Assembly (NCBI RefSeq): GCF_024323335.1
Contig: NC_066585.1
Span: forward strand, 75,936,109-76,000,108
Length of the DNA stretch: 64,000 bases
Direction: 5' to 3'
From: Lathyrus oleraceus
Lineage: Eukaryota; Streptophyta; Magnoliopsida; Fabales; Fabaceae
In this document: one piece after another, positions 26,257 through 37,164 of the stretch
How positions within the stretch are numbered: the stretch's first letter is position 1
Layout: each line of letters starts with the position of its first letter
Made by a program: the position numbers and the translations under genes
Notes under the pieces: generated by a model
Seen by the model: the letters and a program-made list of their open reading frames with translations, nothing else
Databases searched by the model: none
What the model was told of the DNA's origin: nothing

Positions 26257-26402
26257 ATTTTTATTTTCACCACTTCTCCATTTTTTTTATTATTCTTTTA
26301 TTATTTTTTTTTATGAACATTTGGCTTCTTCATCTATCACCAGAACCTCATGGAAGAACCTACTCACGAAATGTGATGAATTTGCCACCACAAATTAACA
26401 TT

Positions 26403-26544
26403 GCTTATGTAATAATCAATTCATATGAGAATCTTGAATTTGATTAAACAATGCAAATCCATCAAACATCTTCGCTTATGTAATAATCAATTCATATGAG
26501 AATCTTGAATTTGATTAAACAATGCAAATCCATCAAACATCTTC
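26403..26544 (+). repeat. 71-bp tandem duplication over the PPR start codon
   Basis: Units 26403-26473 and 26474-26544 are almost identical. Each contains the ATG and first 16 codons of the PPR gene. As 71 is not a multiple of three, the upstream ATG (26425) is out of frame with the downstream one (26496). Confidence 0.95.
26425..26499 (+). CDS. Upstream ORF of the PPR gene, created by duplication
   Basis: 24 codons from the duplicated ATG. The first 16 residues equal the PPR N-terminus, then the frame departs and ends in a TGA that overlaps the main start (ATGA, 26496-26499). If transcribed with the gene it would act as a uORF and could lower or couple translation of the PPR protein. Whether transcription starts upstream of it is unknown. 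Confidence 0.45.
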   Translation: MRILNLIKQCKSIKHLRLCNNQFI

Positions 26545-27980
26545 ACCAAATCCACGCTCACACAATCACCACAGGTCTATTACCTCACCACAAATCCACA
26601 ATCTTAAACAACATCATTTTCACTTTCACTTCCTTAATCCCCTCAAACAAAAACAACAAAACATGTTCCAAATCAACTCTAACAACCTATGCACTTTCCG
26701 TCTTCAACTCAATTCCAAACCCAACAACTTTCACCTACAACACCCTCATCAGAATCCACACTCTCCTCTCTTCCCCCCTCTCCGCCCTCCAAATCTTTCT
26801 CTCTCTCCGCCGTCTCTCTCTCCCACTTGACTTCCATACTTTCCCTTTAATCCTCAAAGCTTCATCTCAACTCATTTCCCTCTCTCTCGCTCAGTCTCTT
26901 CACTCCCATCTCTTCAAATTCGGTTTCCTCGATGATTCCTTCGTTCTGAACTCGCTTATTCATGTATACTCTGTTAATAACCGTGTAAATGATGCTCACG
27001 AAGTGTTCTGTCAAAGTTCTTATAGAGATATTATATCTTACAATGCTATGATTGATGGGTTTGTTAAAAGTTTCCAGCTTGATTCTGCACGTGAACTGTT
27101 CGACGAAATGCCCGAAAGGGATAATGTTTCTTGGAGTACAATGATAGCGGGTTATAGCCATGCTAAATTGTGTCACGAAGCTATTGAACTTTTTAATGAG
27201 ATGATTAGTTTGGATATTGTTCTGGATAATATAGCTTTGGTGTCGATTCTATCTGCTTGTGCTCAATTAGGGGAGTTAGAACGTGGTAGGTTTGTTCATG
27301 ATTACATTAGGAGTAATGGGATTCGAGTTGATTCGTTTTTGACGACCGGGTTGGTGGACTTGTATGCAAAATGTGGATGTGTTGAGATTGCAAGTGATAT
27401 ATTTGAGTCATGCAAAGATAAAGATGTGTTTACATGGAATGCTATGCTTGTTGGTCTTGCTATCCACGGGAAAGGTTTAGTTTTGTTGAAATATTTTTCT
27501 AGAATGGTTGCGGAAGGGGTTCAGCCTGATGGAATTACTTTCTTGGGCGTGTTGATAGGTTGTAGTCATGCTGGGTTGGTTTATGAAGCTCAAAAGATTT
27601 TCAATGAGATGGAAAGTGTGTATAGGGTTGCTAGAGAGTCTAAGCATTATGGGTGTATGGCTGATATGTTGGCAAGGGCTGGGTTGATTGAAGAATCAGT
27701 GGAAATGATAAGAGGGATACCAGGTGGGGGTGATGTGTCTGCATGGGGTGGGTTGTTAGGTGGATGTAGGATACATGGGAATGTTGAGATTGCAAAGCAA
27801 GCAGCTCAGCAAGTAATGGAGATAAAGCCTGAAGATGGCGGGGTTTATTCTGTCATGGCTAATGTTTATGCTAACACAGAACAATGGGATGATTTAGTTA
27901 AGATTAGGAGATCCTTGGGAGCTAATAGAAGAGCTAAGAAAATTACTGGCTCTAGTTTGATTAGACTCAATGGGCATTAG
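26496..27980 (+). CDS. Pentatricopeptide repeat protein, PLS class, E subgroup
   Basis: Intronless, 494 aa, typical of plant PPR genes. Such proteins bind organellar RNA in a sequence-specific way; E-subgroup members usually act in C-to-U editing in mitochondria or plastids. The Ser/Thr/Asn-rich N-terminus could serve as a targeting peptide. Repeats run from about residue 75: FTYNTLIRIHT, SFVLNSLIHVYS, DIISYNAMIDGF, DNVSWSTMIAGY, FLTTGLVDLYAKCG, DVFTWNAMLVGL and ITFLGVLIGCSHAGL. The C-terminal ~110 residues (YGCMADMLARAGLIEE onwards, with SAWGGLLGGCRIHGN) form the E motif; there is no DYW deaminase domain, so a DYW partner would be needed for editing. The start at 26496 is in the second copy of a 71-bp duplication. 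The gene looks intact. Its RNA target is not predictable here. Confidence 0.93.
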   Translation: MRILNLIKQCKSIKHLHQIHAHTITTGLLPHHKSTILNNIIFTFTSLIPSNKNNKTCSKSTLTTYALSVFNSIPNPTTFTYNTLIRIHTLLSSPLSALQIFLSLRRLSLPLDFHTFPLILKASSQLISLSLAQSLHSHLFKFGFLDDSFVLNSLIHVYSVNNRVNDAHEVFCQSSYRDIISYNAMIDGFVKSFQLDSARELFDEMPERDNVSWSTMIAGYSHAKLCHEAIELFNEMISLDIVLDNIALVSILSACAQLGELERGRFVHDYIRSNGIRVDSFLTTGLVDLYAKCGCVEIASDIFESCKDKDVFTWNAMLVGLAIHGKGLVLLKYFSRMVAEGVQPDGITFLGVLIGCSHAGLVYEAQKIFNEMESVYRVARESKHYGCMADMLARAGLIEESVEMIRGIPGGGDVSAWGGLLGGCRIHGNVEIAKQAAQQVMEIKPEDGGVYSVMANVYANTEQWDDLVKIRRSLGANRRAKKITGSSLIRLNGH

Positions 27981-28134
27981 CAAGATGCACAAATTTGATG
28001 AGTAATTGAAATTTAAGCAATTATCTGTTATATTTACTTGCTCTCGGAGCTCATACACTTTTAATGGAAAATGATGTATGGTGTATGATACATGTTATTA
28101 TATTCAATTAATTCTTTTGCTTGATACTGTATCA

Positions 28135-28262
28135 GTGTCTCTTTACTGTTTATTTGATTTGAGGTAACGGTGTATGTATATTTTCCTTATGACACAAAGT
28201 GTCTCTTTACGGTTTATTTGATTTGAGGTAATGGAGTATGTATATTTTCCTTATGACACAAA
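28135..28262. repeat. 64-bp tandem duplication after the PPR gene
   Basis: GTGTCTCTTTACTGTTTATT and following sequence starts at 28135 and again at 28199, with three or four differences. Confidence 0.93.
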
Positions 28263-28287
28263 CACTGTTGTAAAACAGAAATGATAT

Positions 28288-28890
28288 TTCAACACCACTT
28301 TCTTACATCTACACCATAAATAATATATTTTTAATTTTTTATTATTATATTCTCTCTCCTATTTCATCTATATTATCTTTTCTTTATATTTTAATAGATA
28401 CAAATGTATTTGAAATATTATAGGAATAAATATTTTTTATAAAAATATAAAAATTATTATTAATATTTTTAAAATTAATATGATTAATCAATTTTATATT
28501 TTTATTAACCAATATTTTAGATTTTATTAACCAACTTTGTTTTATTATAAAAAATATTTTTAATATCTTAATGTTTATTAATCACTTTCATCACTCCATT
28601 AACCAACTTTTTATATTTTATTAATCAATTTTATTTTACACTAAATATTATTTTAAATAGCTGGGTGTTAATTAACCAGTTTCATCACATCATTAACCAA
28701 TTTTTTATATCTTATTAACCAACTTTGTTTTTCTATTTAAAATTACTGTTCACGAATACTATTCACAAGATACTGTTCATAATATTGTTCATAAAATATA
28801 TTTTTTTATTAAAAAAACATTGTTCACCGTATAAATACGGTGAACAGTGTATACGGTGTAAATATTGGTGTATAAAGTGGGTGTAGGAAT
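28288..28890. mobile_element. Candidate MITE with an internal perfect hairpin
   Basis: AT-rich 0.6-kb block. The left end has CAACACCACTTT...TACACCA and the right end is its approximate inverse (TGGTGTATAAAGTGGGTGTAG). Inside are repeated ATTAACCAACTTT phrases and a perfect 12-bp-arm hairpin at 28821-28846 (GTTCACCGTAT / ATACGGTGAAC around AA). No clear TSD was found, so the ends are approximate. Confidence 0.4.
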
Positions 28891-29423
28891 AACATTGCTG
28901 GTTGGAAAAAACGTAATTGCATGGAGATGATTCATAATGGATCAGGGATGGGTTTTACACCATAGTTTTGTTGAAATATTAAAGTGTATTAGACATATAT
29001 TTCAGTTAGACTTTTAAATCATGTAGAGTTAGTTATCCCAACTCTAATGTCATTAACAAGTAAAGTGATTTCATAACAATAAATGCACACACTTTATCTC
29101 TCTTAACTAACTTTCACATTAATGAAAAATCAAATGCAACTGAAAATGTCTATTCTCGATATTATATTATAGTATCATATTATTGAATATGATCTTTGAC
29201 GGTTTTGTCACCTCCACCGTTGTCATAACCTTCTTTCCCCTAAGTCTCATTAGTTCAATCCAATTCATTTGATGATTCTCATCCTCTCTAATTTTTGCTC
29301 TAAACTTAGGAGAAACTAGATGAAAAAACTTCCGTCTATAGTGTCAACCGGTCGAGCGGTACATAAACGCACCCAATCTCACTGAGCTTGTGGTGTGTAC
29401 TCACATTCCTCCTCATTTCGTAG
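28891..29423. other. Intergenic, nothing recognised
   Basis: No ORF or repeat structure of note. It may include the upstream part of the copia relic that follows. Confidence 0.4.
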
Positions 29424-30539
29424 ATGAAGAGTATCGTCATACTAGTTCAGTTATCCCTGCATATACGTTGTGACTTTAACAACATGATCAAAATGCTTTT
29501 GTCTTGGCTTCAATCAACTCTATCAAATGACATTCTCTCACGTGTTCTTGGTTGCACACATGCTCATCAATTGTGGGGTCGTTTATTCAAATATTATTAT
29601 AAATCAACTCGTGTTAAAGCGTACCATCTTTGGGTTGATCTTTGAGCAGTTATGCTAGAAAACTCATCAAATTAGACTATCTTCTCCATATTCGTAAGAC
29701 TATTGATGCCCTAGCCTCTATTAGAGATCTTATTCTAAGTAGTCATCATATTAAAGTGATTCTTGAAGGATTACCTTCTGATTATGCACATGTTAACTCC
29801 GTCATTCAAGAAACAACTAGTTGTTGATATGATCTCTCTAAACCTAACTTACACTACACCATCTTTGACTTCCACTTCTAATAAAGATACATCTCATGTC
29901 ACCACTGAACTCGTCCCCTTAACTAATCTAGAACAAGATTACAATTCTTTTCGTGTTGGACAAAGTAATTGTGGTGGTCACAATAATAGAGGCAGAGGAG
30001 GACAATTTCCTAATTCAAATGTGCAATGCCAAGTGTGTACGAAATTTAACCACATTGATTTGAACGGGTGGAACAGGTTCAATTAACAATATTAGGCAAA
30101 CCTAATATTAGGTATTACCTAACTATGGTGGATCTTACAATTAAACTCTATTCTATGGTCACTCCTTCAACTATGGATCTCCCAGTAATATGTGGATAAG
30201 GCATCTACCTCCTTCAAGATCCCTCCAACGTTGATTAATCCTGAAAGTACTTTCATTGCTAATTTCACCCCTTCAACCTCTACTTCATGCTTTCCATATT
30301 CAGGGGCTTCCTTCAATGTCATCAGTGATGCTCAAAACTTACCTTTTGAAGGACATGATCTTATTTATATAGAAAATGACCAAGGTTTGTATATTCACTA
30401 TGTTGGTTCTAGTACTTTTACCTCACCTATGCATCCTCATCCACCCCTCGCACTAGATAACTTTCTTGGCCCTCACCTATTTTTAACCAACTATCAAACA
30501 AAATCTAGACATAATGAGAAAATTTATTGCTTAGCATAA
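29424..30539 (+). pseudogene. Copia gag and protease remnant
   Basis: Three frames in succession show copia Gag features: LLSWLQSTLSNDILSRVLGC and AHQLWGRLFKYYY (29424-29645), then DALASIRD...VILEGLPSDYAHV (29642-29827), the usual Gag core. At 29965-30060 there is a Gly/Arg/Asn-rich stretch with a partial zinc knuckle. At 30295-30530 comes a protease-like part (YSGASFNVISDAQNL in place of a DSGASHH pattern, then GHDLIYIENDQGL). Frame changes show decay. No LTR was found beside it. Confidence 0.75.
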
Positions 30540-31488
30540 CCATTCCTTGCCATATAAAAATAATATTTCTAATAAAAAATGACACAACCTAATATTATGT
30601 AAAAAAGTTCATAAAAGAATTGAAATATGTAATTGAAGGTGCAAGAAACACAAGAAAGAGGAGTTTGAATTTGGTTTCTGGATTTTAATTTTTTTTCAAC
30701 CGAATATATCAAACAACAAAGATAATGATAAAGATAATGTATTTTTATCCTGATTCGCTGTTAACGAAGTTATGTCCAGTCCACCCATCTGAGTGATTTT
30801 GCCTTCTCAATAAGGACTTAATTCAATAATCAATCTGGTTACAAGAGACTCAAAGACACAGTCTAAGACTTCTTGAGAAATTATGACTATACTATACTCT
30901 CTCAAGGAATTACAACTCAAAAACTAATTGTAAATAACTTCTTGAGAAATCTGACTAAACTTAGTCTCTCAAGGAAATTGCAACTCAAAGACTAACTGTC
31001 AATGACTTCTTGAGAATTCTGACTAAATTTAGTCTTTCAAGGAAGTTAATCAAAGGTTAAGATAAACAAGGTCTGTGTTTACAAGATGCTTCAAAAAGCA
31101 AATACACAAGTTTAAATCAAATATTACACTTAACAAATATATTCAAAGAAGAAATGTTCCAAGTGTATGAGTGTGAGAAACACGTCTTTTATTTTTCTCT
31201 TTCATGTATGATCTTTGAGTGTGTACCTTTGTAATGCAAGATCAATTCAATCGTTGTTTTCCCAATCTTCCAAGACCATCTTTATATAGGAACAAATAGA
31301 TCCACTAGAGGGTGAAGTTGCAAAGAAAATGATGAGGTATAAAAAATATTCTTCCTTATAAGAATCATGTTAAATATATAGAAGATAAAAATGAAATAAT
31401 CATAGATGAATTAAATCAGCTTAGAAAATGTATCGTGAAATATGATAGTTGTAAATCCTAGGATTTTTTAAAAATTGAGATTGGAGAT
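30540..31488. other. Repeat-derived stretch between copia relics
   Basis: No gene. It contains the 68-bp tandem repeats (30868-31045). From about 31340 it shows decayed Gag-like sequence leading into the zinc-knuckle fragment. Confidence 0.5.
30868..31045. repeat. Tandem repeat, about 68 bp, three copies
   Basis: Units start with GACTTCTTGAGAAATC near 30868, 30937 and 31004 and contain TAGTCTCTCAAGGAA and AACTCAAAGACTAACTGT phrases. Outer copies are partial. Confidence 0.8.
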
Positions 31489-31749
31489 TTGCATGAAACC
31501 CTAAGCAAGTTAACCAAAGGTAGGGAAGATTTTGGTATGTCTCTATCTAGTAAAATAACAACCTATAATAGAGTCGATTTCGATTATGAGCCTAAACTCA
31601 ATGCCAATAATTTCAATAATATCTGCAATGTGAATACGTCCTCTAAATGTAATGGGCTTACATTTAGTTATTGCAATAAAAATGGTCATGTTGCTTTATT
31701 CTGTTTAGTTAGAAAAATCCATGAAAGTAATAATGACTATTCTCCATAA
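31489..31749 (+). pseudogene. Gag zinc-knuckle fragment of a SIRE-like copia element
   Basis: 86 codons. It includes a CCHC-like knuckle CYCNKNGHVALFC in which the first spacing is altered, followed by basic residues, as in the C-terminal Gag of SIRE/Maximus elements. The stretch just upstream is decayed Gag-like sequence. It is an old relic that lies beside the 'plant transposon protein' pseudogene (31893 on). Both may come from one ancient element. Confidence 0.55.
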
Positions 31750-31892
31750 AAGCAATAATTATTGCAATAAAAGCCATGTTAATTTATTTAAATATTAAAA
31801 AAGTAATATTTTTTAAGTTTTTACTTCCGTGCCTCAAACCTATCTCTGAACCTTCCATTTCATTTGTAAATTTAATGAATCACTCTAAAAGC

Positions 31893-32386
31893 ATGGTAGG
31901 AACAAGGAGAGGGACGTACACTTATGGAAATGAAAATAAGACATAGAAGAAGAAAATCTTCAAAAAGGATGTTGATGTTACAAATGCTCATGGAGTTCGA
32001 ATGAATGGCATAACAAATCGAGGAAATGACAATGGTAAGTATGAAGGTGTTCTTCTCACGCCAAGCCTAAGGAATTCACACGTAAGGCTTTAAAGAAGAA
32101 AATTGGTCGTATCCCTTTTTCTATGTACGATCTAACCAGTGTTGTATCTGAACCTCTTGGGAATATTGAAGCAAACAAGGATCCAGAAGTGACTCAGAGT
32201 CCTCCATCAGTTGTTGTCAACATTATGATCTCTCTGAATCAAATGTCCTCATAAGGTTGTTCAAGGTAAACATTTTGAAACTATTATTTCTTGTGAGACT
32301 ACCATTGTTATTAATAAGTGTAAAGATGTATCTAATCAAATAGAAGTAAAAAATGATGTTATAAATGATTCTGATAACTTAGTTTA
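31893..32386 (+). pseudogene. 5' part of a 'putative plant transposon protein' gene, split by copia
   Basis: Begins with an ATG at 31893 (MVGTRRGTYTYGNENK, then a stop). Basic and acidic stretches follow in shifting frames up to the copia insertion. The final codons before the LTR continue in sense into 53954 onward, since both sides share the TSD GTTTA. The domain diagnosis rests on the 3' part (53954-55748). The MV-TRRG-type N-terminus is similar in style to that of the copia extra ORF (MAPSRTNKGKKK). Confidence 0.45.
32382..32386. other. Target-site duplication GTTTA, left copy
   Basis: GTTTA here and at 53954-53958 exactly flank the 32387-53953 copia element. Confidence 0.95.
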
Positions 32387-33113
32387 TGTGAAGACATGAC
32401 TTCTCAGATATTTTGATGACGACAAACCTTGCTACATAGCTAAAGTCGGATTAACAAAAAGATTGATCAAGGTTCAAACTCGTATATGAAGTTTATAACA
32501 AATGATCAAGTCTTGGTGAATCACATGAAGAATTGGCTTTCACATGGATTAGGTAACACTTGAACTCTAGATAGTTATACAAGTGTTCATAACATGTTAC
32601 ATTCATATCATAATCATTGAAAATAGTTCTATGCATCAACAAACCACCACACTTTATTTTTTAAGTTATTTTTCAAAACTGTGTTAGAGTAACCGGTTAT
32701 CAGTTTTAGAGTAACCGATTACTCTGAGTAATTTTCAAACATTTTTGTAACGTTAGAACCATGTAACCGATTATCCAATTTAAGGTAACCGGTTACCTCA
32801 AGCAAATTTCAAATTATTTTGTAACGTTGAATGCATGTAACCGGTTGCCTTATTTAAGATAACCGATTACCACTGACTCAGAATGAAAAATAATTGCATC
32901 TTTTCATGAAAACTCTTATGCTCTCTTCATCATGAAACATGGCAACCTTTGGACTATTGCATTCATCAGAGGAGGTGTTTTAGACATTATATAAACATCA
33001 TTTTTCAGATTTCAAAATTACCTCCTTGCAAAATTTTAAATCTTTTACACACATTCTCTCAATCTCTCTAAGTGCCTCATTCACCCCCCTCTAAGGCACT
33101 CCTTAAACTTACA
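32387..33113 (+). repeat. 5' LTR of the SIRE-like copia element
   Basis: 727 bp, TGTGAAGACATGAC...CTTAAACTTACA. U3 carries a palindrome array (32689-32870). A TATA box (ATTATATAAACATC) lies near 32988, so transcription would start near 33020. It ends three bases before the PBS-flanking TGG. Confidence 0.95.
32689..32870. repeat. Palindrome-pair array in U3 of the 5' copia LTR
   Basis: Three units start at 32689, 32763 and 32837, exactly 74 bp apart. Each has a GTAACCGGTTAC-type palindrome and a second one 22 bp downstream (for example 32763 and 32785). Some copies have ACCGAT in place of ACCGGT. The array lies about 120 bp upstream of the TATA box. Confidence 0.95.
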
Positions 33114-33115
33114 AT

Positions 33116-33127
33116 TGGTATCAGAGC
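33116..33127 (+). other. Primer-binding site (initiator tRNA-Met type)
   Basis: TGGTATCAGAGC two bases after the LTR; a perfect 12-base match to the usual plant PBS. Confidence 0.95.
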
Positions 33128-33160
33128 AGGTTATAGGTAACCTGTTCCTAAAAGATCCGC

Positions 33161-34810
33161 ATGGCTTCCGCAAGCACGAATCTGGTTTTTAAAGACGATG
33201 GAAGTAGTAACAAACCACCACTATTCTCTGGAGAATATTTTGATTTTTGGAAGATCCGTATGAAGGCACATCTAGAAGCCCAAGGAGAAGGCATATGGGA
33301 AGCCGTTGAAAATGGTCCACATAATCCTGCAAGTGTGATCAATGGCGTTGGTACTCCAAAGATAAAGAGTTCGTACGATGAAGATGATAAGAAAAAAATC
33401 TTAAATGAAAAGAAAGCAATAAACATTCTTCAAATTGCTTTAAGCATGGATGAGTTCTTCCGCATATCTCAATGCAAGTCGGCGAAAGAAATATGGGACA
33501 CCTTAGTGGAGACACATGAAGGCACTGCTGAAGTAAAGAGATCAAGGTTGAATACATTAAGTCAAGAATATGAAATGTTTAGAATGCTGCCCGGAGAATC
33601 CATAGTGGCGCTACAAAAGAGATTTGTTCACTTGACAAACCACTTGATTGCTCTCAGAAAAACATTTACAAATGACGATCTCAATCTTAAAGTACTAAGA
33701 TCATTGACTCGAGAATGACAGCCGAAGGTGACGGCTATCTCCGAAAAGAAAAGTCTCTCAACAATGACGTCCGCATCTCTCTTTGGCAAACTTCAAGAAC
33801 ATGAGTTAGAACTTGGTAGGCTTGAGAAACATGAAAGCCAAGAAAAGAAATCTAAGGGGATTTCCTTGAAGGTAGACTCAACAGAAGATAAAGATGATGA
33901 CGCATTGGAGGAAGATGAGAATTTCATGCTCCTTGTTAAAAGGCTCGGTGAGTTCTTTAACAAAAATGATAAATCCTTTAACGCTAAAAAGAATAGACAT
34001 TTCAGGAAGAAGGAGGCCACCACATCTACACAAGATGTAACATGCTACGAATATGGAAAGCAAGGCCACATAAAGCCGGAATGTCCTAAACTCTCAAAGA
34101 AAGGAGGGTTCAAGAGCAAGAAGAACTTCAAGAATAAAAAGGCATATCTTGCATGGGAGGACAATGAAATTAGTTCTTCATCCGGATCGGATAGTGAGGA
34201 ATGTGCAAACTTGGCGCTAATGGCTTCACATCATCCCGATGATGAAGAAGAGGTTAGTAATGATTTTTCTCTTTTTGATGATGATGCACAAGATGCAATT
34301 AATGAATTGTTAAATGAATGCAAAATTCTTTATAAAACTACATCATCTCAAAAGAAACAAATTTCTTCCTTAGAAGAAAAGATTGAAAGTTTTGAAAATG
34401 AGAAACAAAAGATGATTAGTGAAAAGAAGAATTTTGTATGTCTAGAGTGTGAATCTCTCTCGTTCCAAATTGTCCAACTTAAAAGAGTCCTTGAAAGGTA
34501 CGAAAAAGGGCAAATTGGTTTGGAAGGGGTTCTTAGCCAACAAAGGTACTCAAATGATAAAAGTGGACTTGGTTACTCCAAATTTTTTAAACCAAGTACA
34601 AGTAAAACTATCTTTGTAAGGCCTAAGGATCAACCTCCAAAAGAAAGAGTCAACACACCAAAGATTGTGCATCAACATCCTGAAAAGAAAAAGGTTACAA
34701 AGAAAAAGACCTTTGTTCCTAGATATAAAAGAAATTTTGACCAACCTGTTTTTATTGTGGTATTATTGGCCATACACATAATGCTTGCTACATTAGAAAT
34801 TTTAGTGTAG
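33161..34810 (+). pseudogene. Gag of the SIRE-like copia element, one stop and one frame change
   Basis: ATG at 33161, 34 bases after the PBS. It shows LFSGEYFDFWKIRMKAHL, AKEIWDTLVETHEG and LRSLTRE, the classic copia Gag core. An in-frame TGA at 33716-33718 interrupts it; the same frame continues to 34810. A first zinc knuckle near 34051-34092 (CYEYGKQGHIKPEC) has Tyr instead of the second Cys. An acidic patch and a coiled-coil-like K/E-rich segment follow (34290-34500). A second knuckle, CFYCGIIGHTHNAC (about 34748-34790), is in another frame, so a one-base change lies just before it. Without these lesions it would be the long Gag typical of SIRE elements. Confidence 0.9.
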
Positions 34811-35172
34811 CAAAAGGGCATTATGTATGGGTTGAAAAAGGTACTAATTATAAAGGACCCAAAGCAATTTGGGTACCTAACAAAACTTAACTTTGTTTTG
34901 TAGGTTTGCTTGAAGGCCACAACAAATCTTTGGTATTTGGATAGTGGGTGCTCCAAGCATATGATCGGTGATGTGCACAAATTTTCAGATCTAAAGCTTA
35001 AGGCCAAGGGTTATGTTACTTATGGAGATAACAACAAAGGAAGAATTCTTGGCATAGGCAAAGTAGGTGCACCAAATTTCATATCCATCGAAGATGTGCT
35101 ATATGTCGAAGGACTAAAGCATAATCTCTTAAGCATCAGCCAACTTTGTGACAAAGGATTCAAAATAAGGTT
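34811..35172 (+). pseudogene. Copia protease, cut by the chromovirus insertion
   Basis: Protease active-site motif LDSGCSKHM near 34935-34960, followed by VLYVEGLKHNLLSISQLCDKGF, which leads into the pre-integrase region. The first bases (34811-34900) are the end of the frame-shifted second Gag knuckle segment. The chromovirus enters after position 35172, in the TSD AGGTT; the sequence resumes at 43666. Confidence 0.85.
35168..35172. other. Target-site duplication AGGTT, left copy
   Basis: AGGTT here and at 43661-43665 exactly flank the chromovirus. Confidence 0.97.
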
Positions 35173-35488
35173 TGTAACACCCCGATAATAATATGATAAT
35201 TATTTAAATTAAGTTAATAATATATTTATTAATTTAATTAGATAATTGGATTATTATTATTATTATTATTATTTTAGAATTATTGAATTATTATTATTAT
35301 TGGAATAATAATATAATTTGGAAAATATATAAGTTGGAATAAGGAAAAAGGGTTCATTTGGTAAAAAGGAAGTTTCACGTGAAAACAGAGAAGCGATCGT
35401 GAAAGAGGAAAAGGGGCAAAGAGGAAGAACCAGAGAGCAAAGGTTGGAGAAGAGCTTGGAGCTTAGAGATTTTGCCGGATTAACTCAG

Positions 35489-36812
35489 GTAAGGGGGGTT
35501 TATCGTCGATTAATGGGTATTATGGGATAATATGTAATGGGTAGTGATAAGCCGTTATTTGACCCTAATTGGGATTGGTGAATGCTGGAATTACGTTGGT
35601 TAAACTGTGTTAAAAACTGAAATTGAATCCGTGATTGTATGTGTCGTGATTTTCCGATAGTGTAGCTTTTTACGGAATTGGAATCGGAGGTCCGGAAGTC
35701 CTCCAATGGCGGAAAATGCGGAGGATTCTGCATTCTGCCTTGAGTTAGCGCAGGAACAGCTTCTGTCTTGCGTTAACCGGTTAACCCAGGGTGTTAACCG
35801 GTTAACACTGTTTTGAATTGTGAAAATTTGCTGTTTTGTCTGCGTTAACCGGTTAACCCAGGGTGTTAACCGGTTAACACTGTTGTGATTGCTGAAATAT
35901 TGCTGTTTGTGCTGCGTTAACCGGTTAACCCAGGGCGTTAACCGGTTAACACTGTTAAGTTTTGGGACAGGAAGCGTGTTGTGCTGCGTTAACCGGTTAA
36001 CCCAGGGCGTTAACCGGTTAACACTGTTGCAGAGTGGAAAATTTGTGTTTTAAATGTTGTGTGCCTATTTGAGGGTTGGCCTATGTTGGCATATGATGTA
36101 ATAGGGATTAATTCCCGCTGTTTTGAGCAGGGTAGATATTAGTAGAGTGTACTAATACTGTGATGGATTAATTGACATGATATGACGTTTTGATGAACGT
36201 GTTGATGATGTATGATGGTATGCATAATGCTATGAATGTATATATTATGCATGTGTTTGTGAATGGACTGTTTTATGGCCTAGAGTGTGAGCATAAGTCC
36301 ATTGTGGATTATGGTTGATGATTTTGCATTGCTAGGTGAATTAGCATGCATATTGTAGTCTTTGTGGTGGTAGCTAATTCCCGTGGTGAGGAATTAGTGA
36401 GTTGGTGGTAGCTAATTCCCGTGGTGAGGAATTAGTGAGTGAGTCACTAGGTCTCAAATGAGTGGGACTAGTGGGCTTGGTAGCCGTATCCGTAGTTGAT
36501 CGGTGAGGTTGAACTATATGTTCACGAATAGTCGGTACCGCATGTGTGGAGTCTCGTTGCATAATGTATTTATGGCGTATAATATGAATGGATGTATTCC
36601 AATATTATACGTGTGTTTGTGTTGTTATGGAGTATGATTTGAGATTATACTTGTGTTTTATGTTGGTGTGAATATGATGTTGAGCTGATGTGCTGTTACT
36701 GATTGTATGTTGCGATTAGGGTGATTAATGTGTTAAATTGCTTAACATGACATTATATTCTATAATGCCTATTATATTGATTGAGGAACTCACCCTTACA
36801 ACTATTTTTCAG
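35489..36812 (+). other. Predicted leader intron in the chromovirus LTR
   Basis: Donor ACTCAG|GTAAGG at 35489 and acceptor CTATTTTTCAG ending at 36812, downstream of the TATA box and upstream of gag. The same pair is present in the diverged solo LTR (13791-15133). It would remove the palindrome module from the leader. Inference from signals and conservation. Confidence 0.5.
35772..36022. repeat. Palindrome-pair array GTTAACCGGTTAAC, 72-bp period (5' LTR)
   Basis: Four units start at 35772, 35844, 35916 and 35988, exactly 72 bp apart. Each unit has two perfect 14-bp palindromes GTTAACCGGTTAAC 21 bp apart, separated by CCAGGGT or CCAGGGC. That makes eight palindromes per LTR. Each pair can fold into a 14-bp stem with a 7-base loop. 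Every palindrome has a CpG at its dyad centre. Confidence 0.98.
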
Positions 36813-37152
36813 GTAACGAGAAATGAGTAGAGTAGAAGCGAATGCTTGGAGTCTAGTGTAGTCTCCTTAGTGGGTCATGCTCTGATAGATGTAACATCGG
36901 GAGGGAACCTTTTTATTATGTTGTTAATGATTGTTGAACCAGTTTACATGTAGTATGTTACATGTTTTGATTGATTTGATTTATATCCGCTGCGATTTAT
37001 GCAAAGGTTTAATTGATTAAATAAAGAGCATGACAGTTATTTTGGAACATGGTGTGAATGATTGTGTGACACCCTTAACTGCATAATTACTCTGATATAT
37101 GTTTATTATTTTAATTAAATAATTGGGGTATTTTAGAAGGGTGTTACATAAG

Positions 37153-37164
37153 TGGTATCAGAGC
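37153..37164 (+). other. Primer-binding site of the chromovirus
   Basis: TGGTATCAGAGC four bases after the LTR; initiator tRNA-Met type. Confidence 0.95.

Larger units (their letters stand above)
35173..37148 (+). repeat. 5' LTR of the chromovirus
   Basis: TGTAACACCCCG...GAAGGGTGTTACA, 1976 bp. TATATAAG near 35325, leader intron signals at 35489 and 36812, palindrome module at 35772-36022, duplicated GGTAGCTAATTCCCGTGG blocks near 36370-36440, and AATAAA near 37018. Confidence 0.97.

Noticed and set aside
35772..36022. CRISPR-like look of the palindrome arrays (regular repeats and spacers)
   Set aside because: The units lie inside plant LTRs, the 'spacers' are similar to each other, and there are no cas genes; they are tandem LTR modules.
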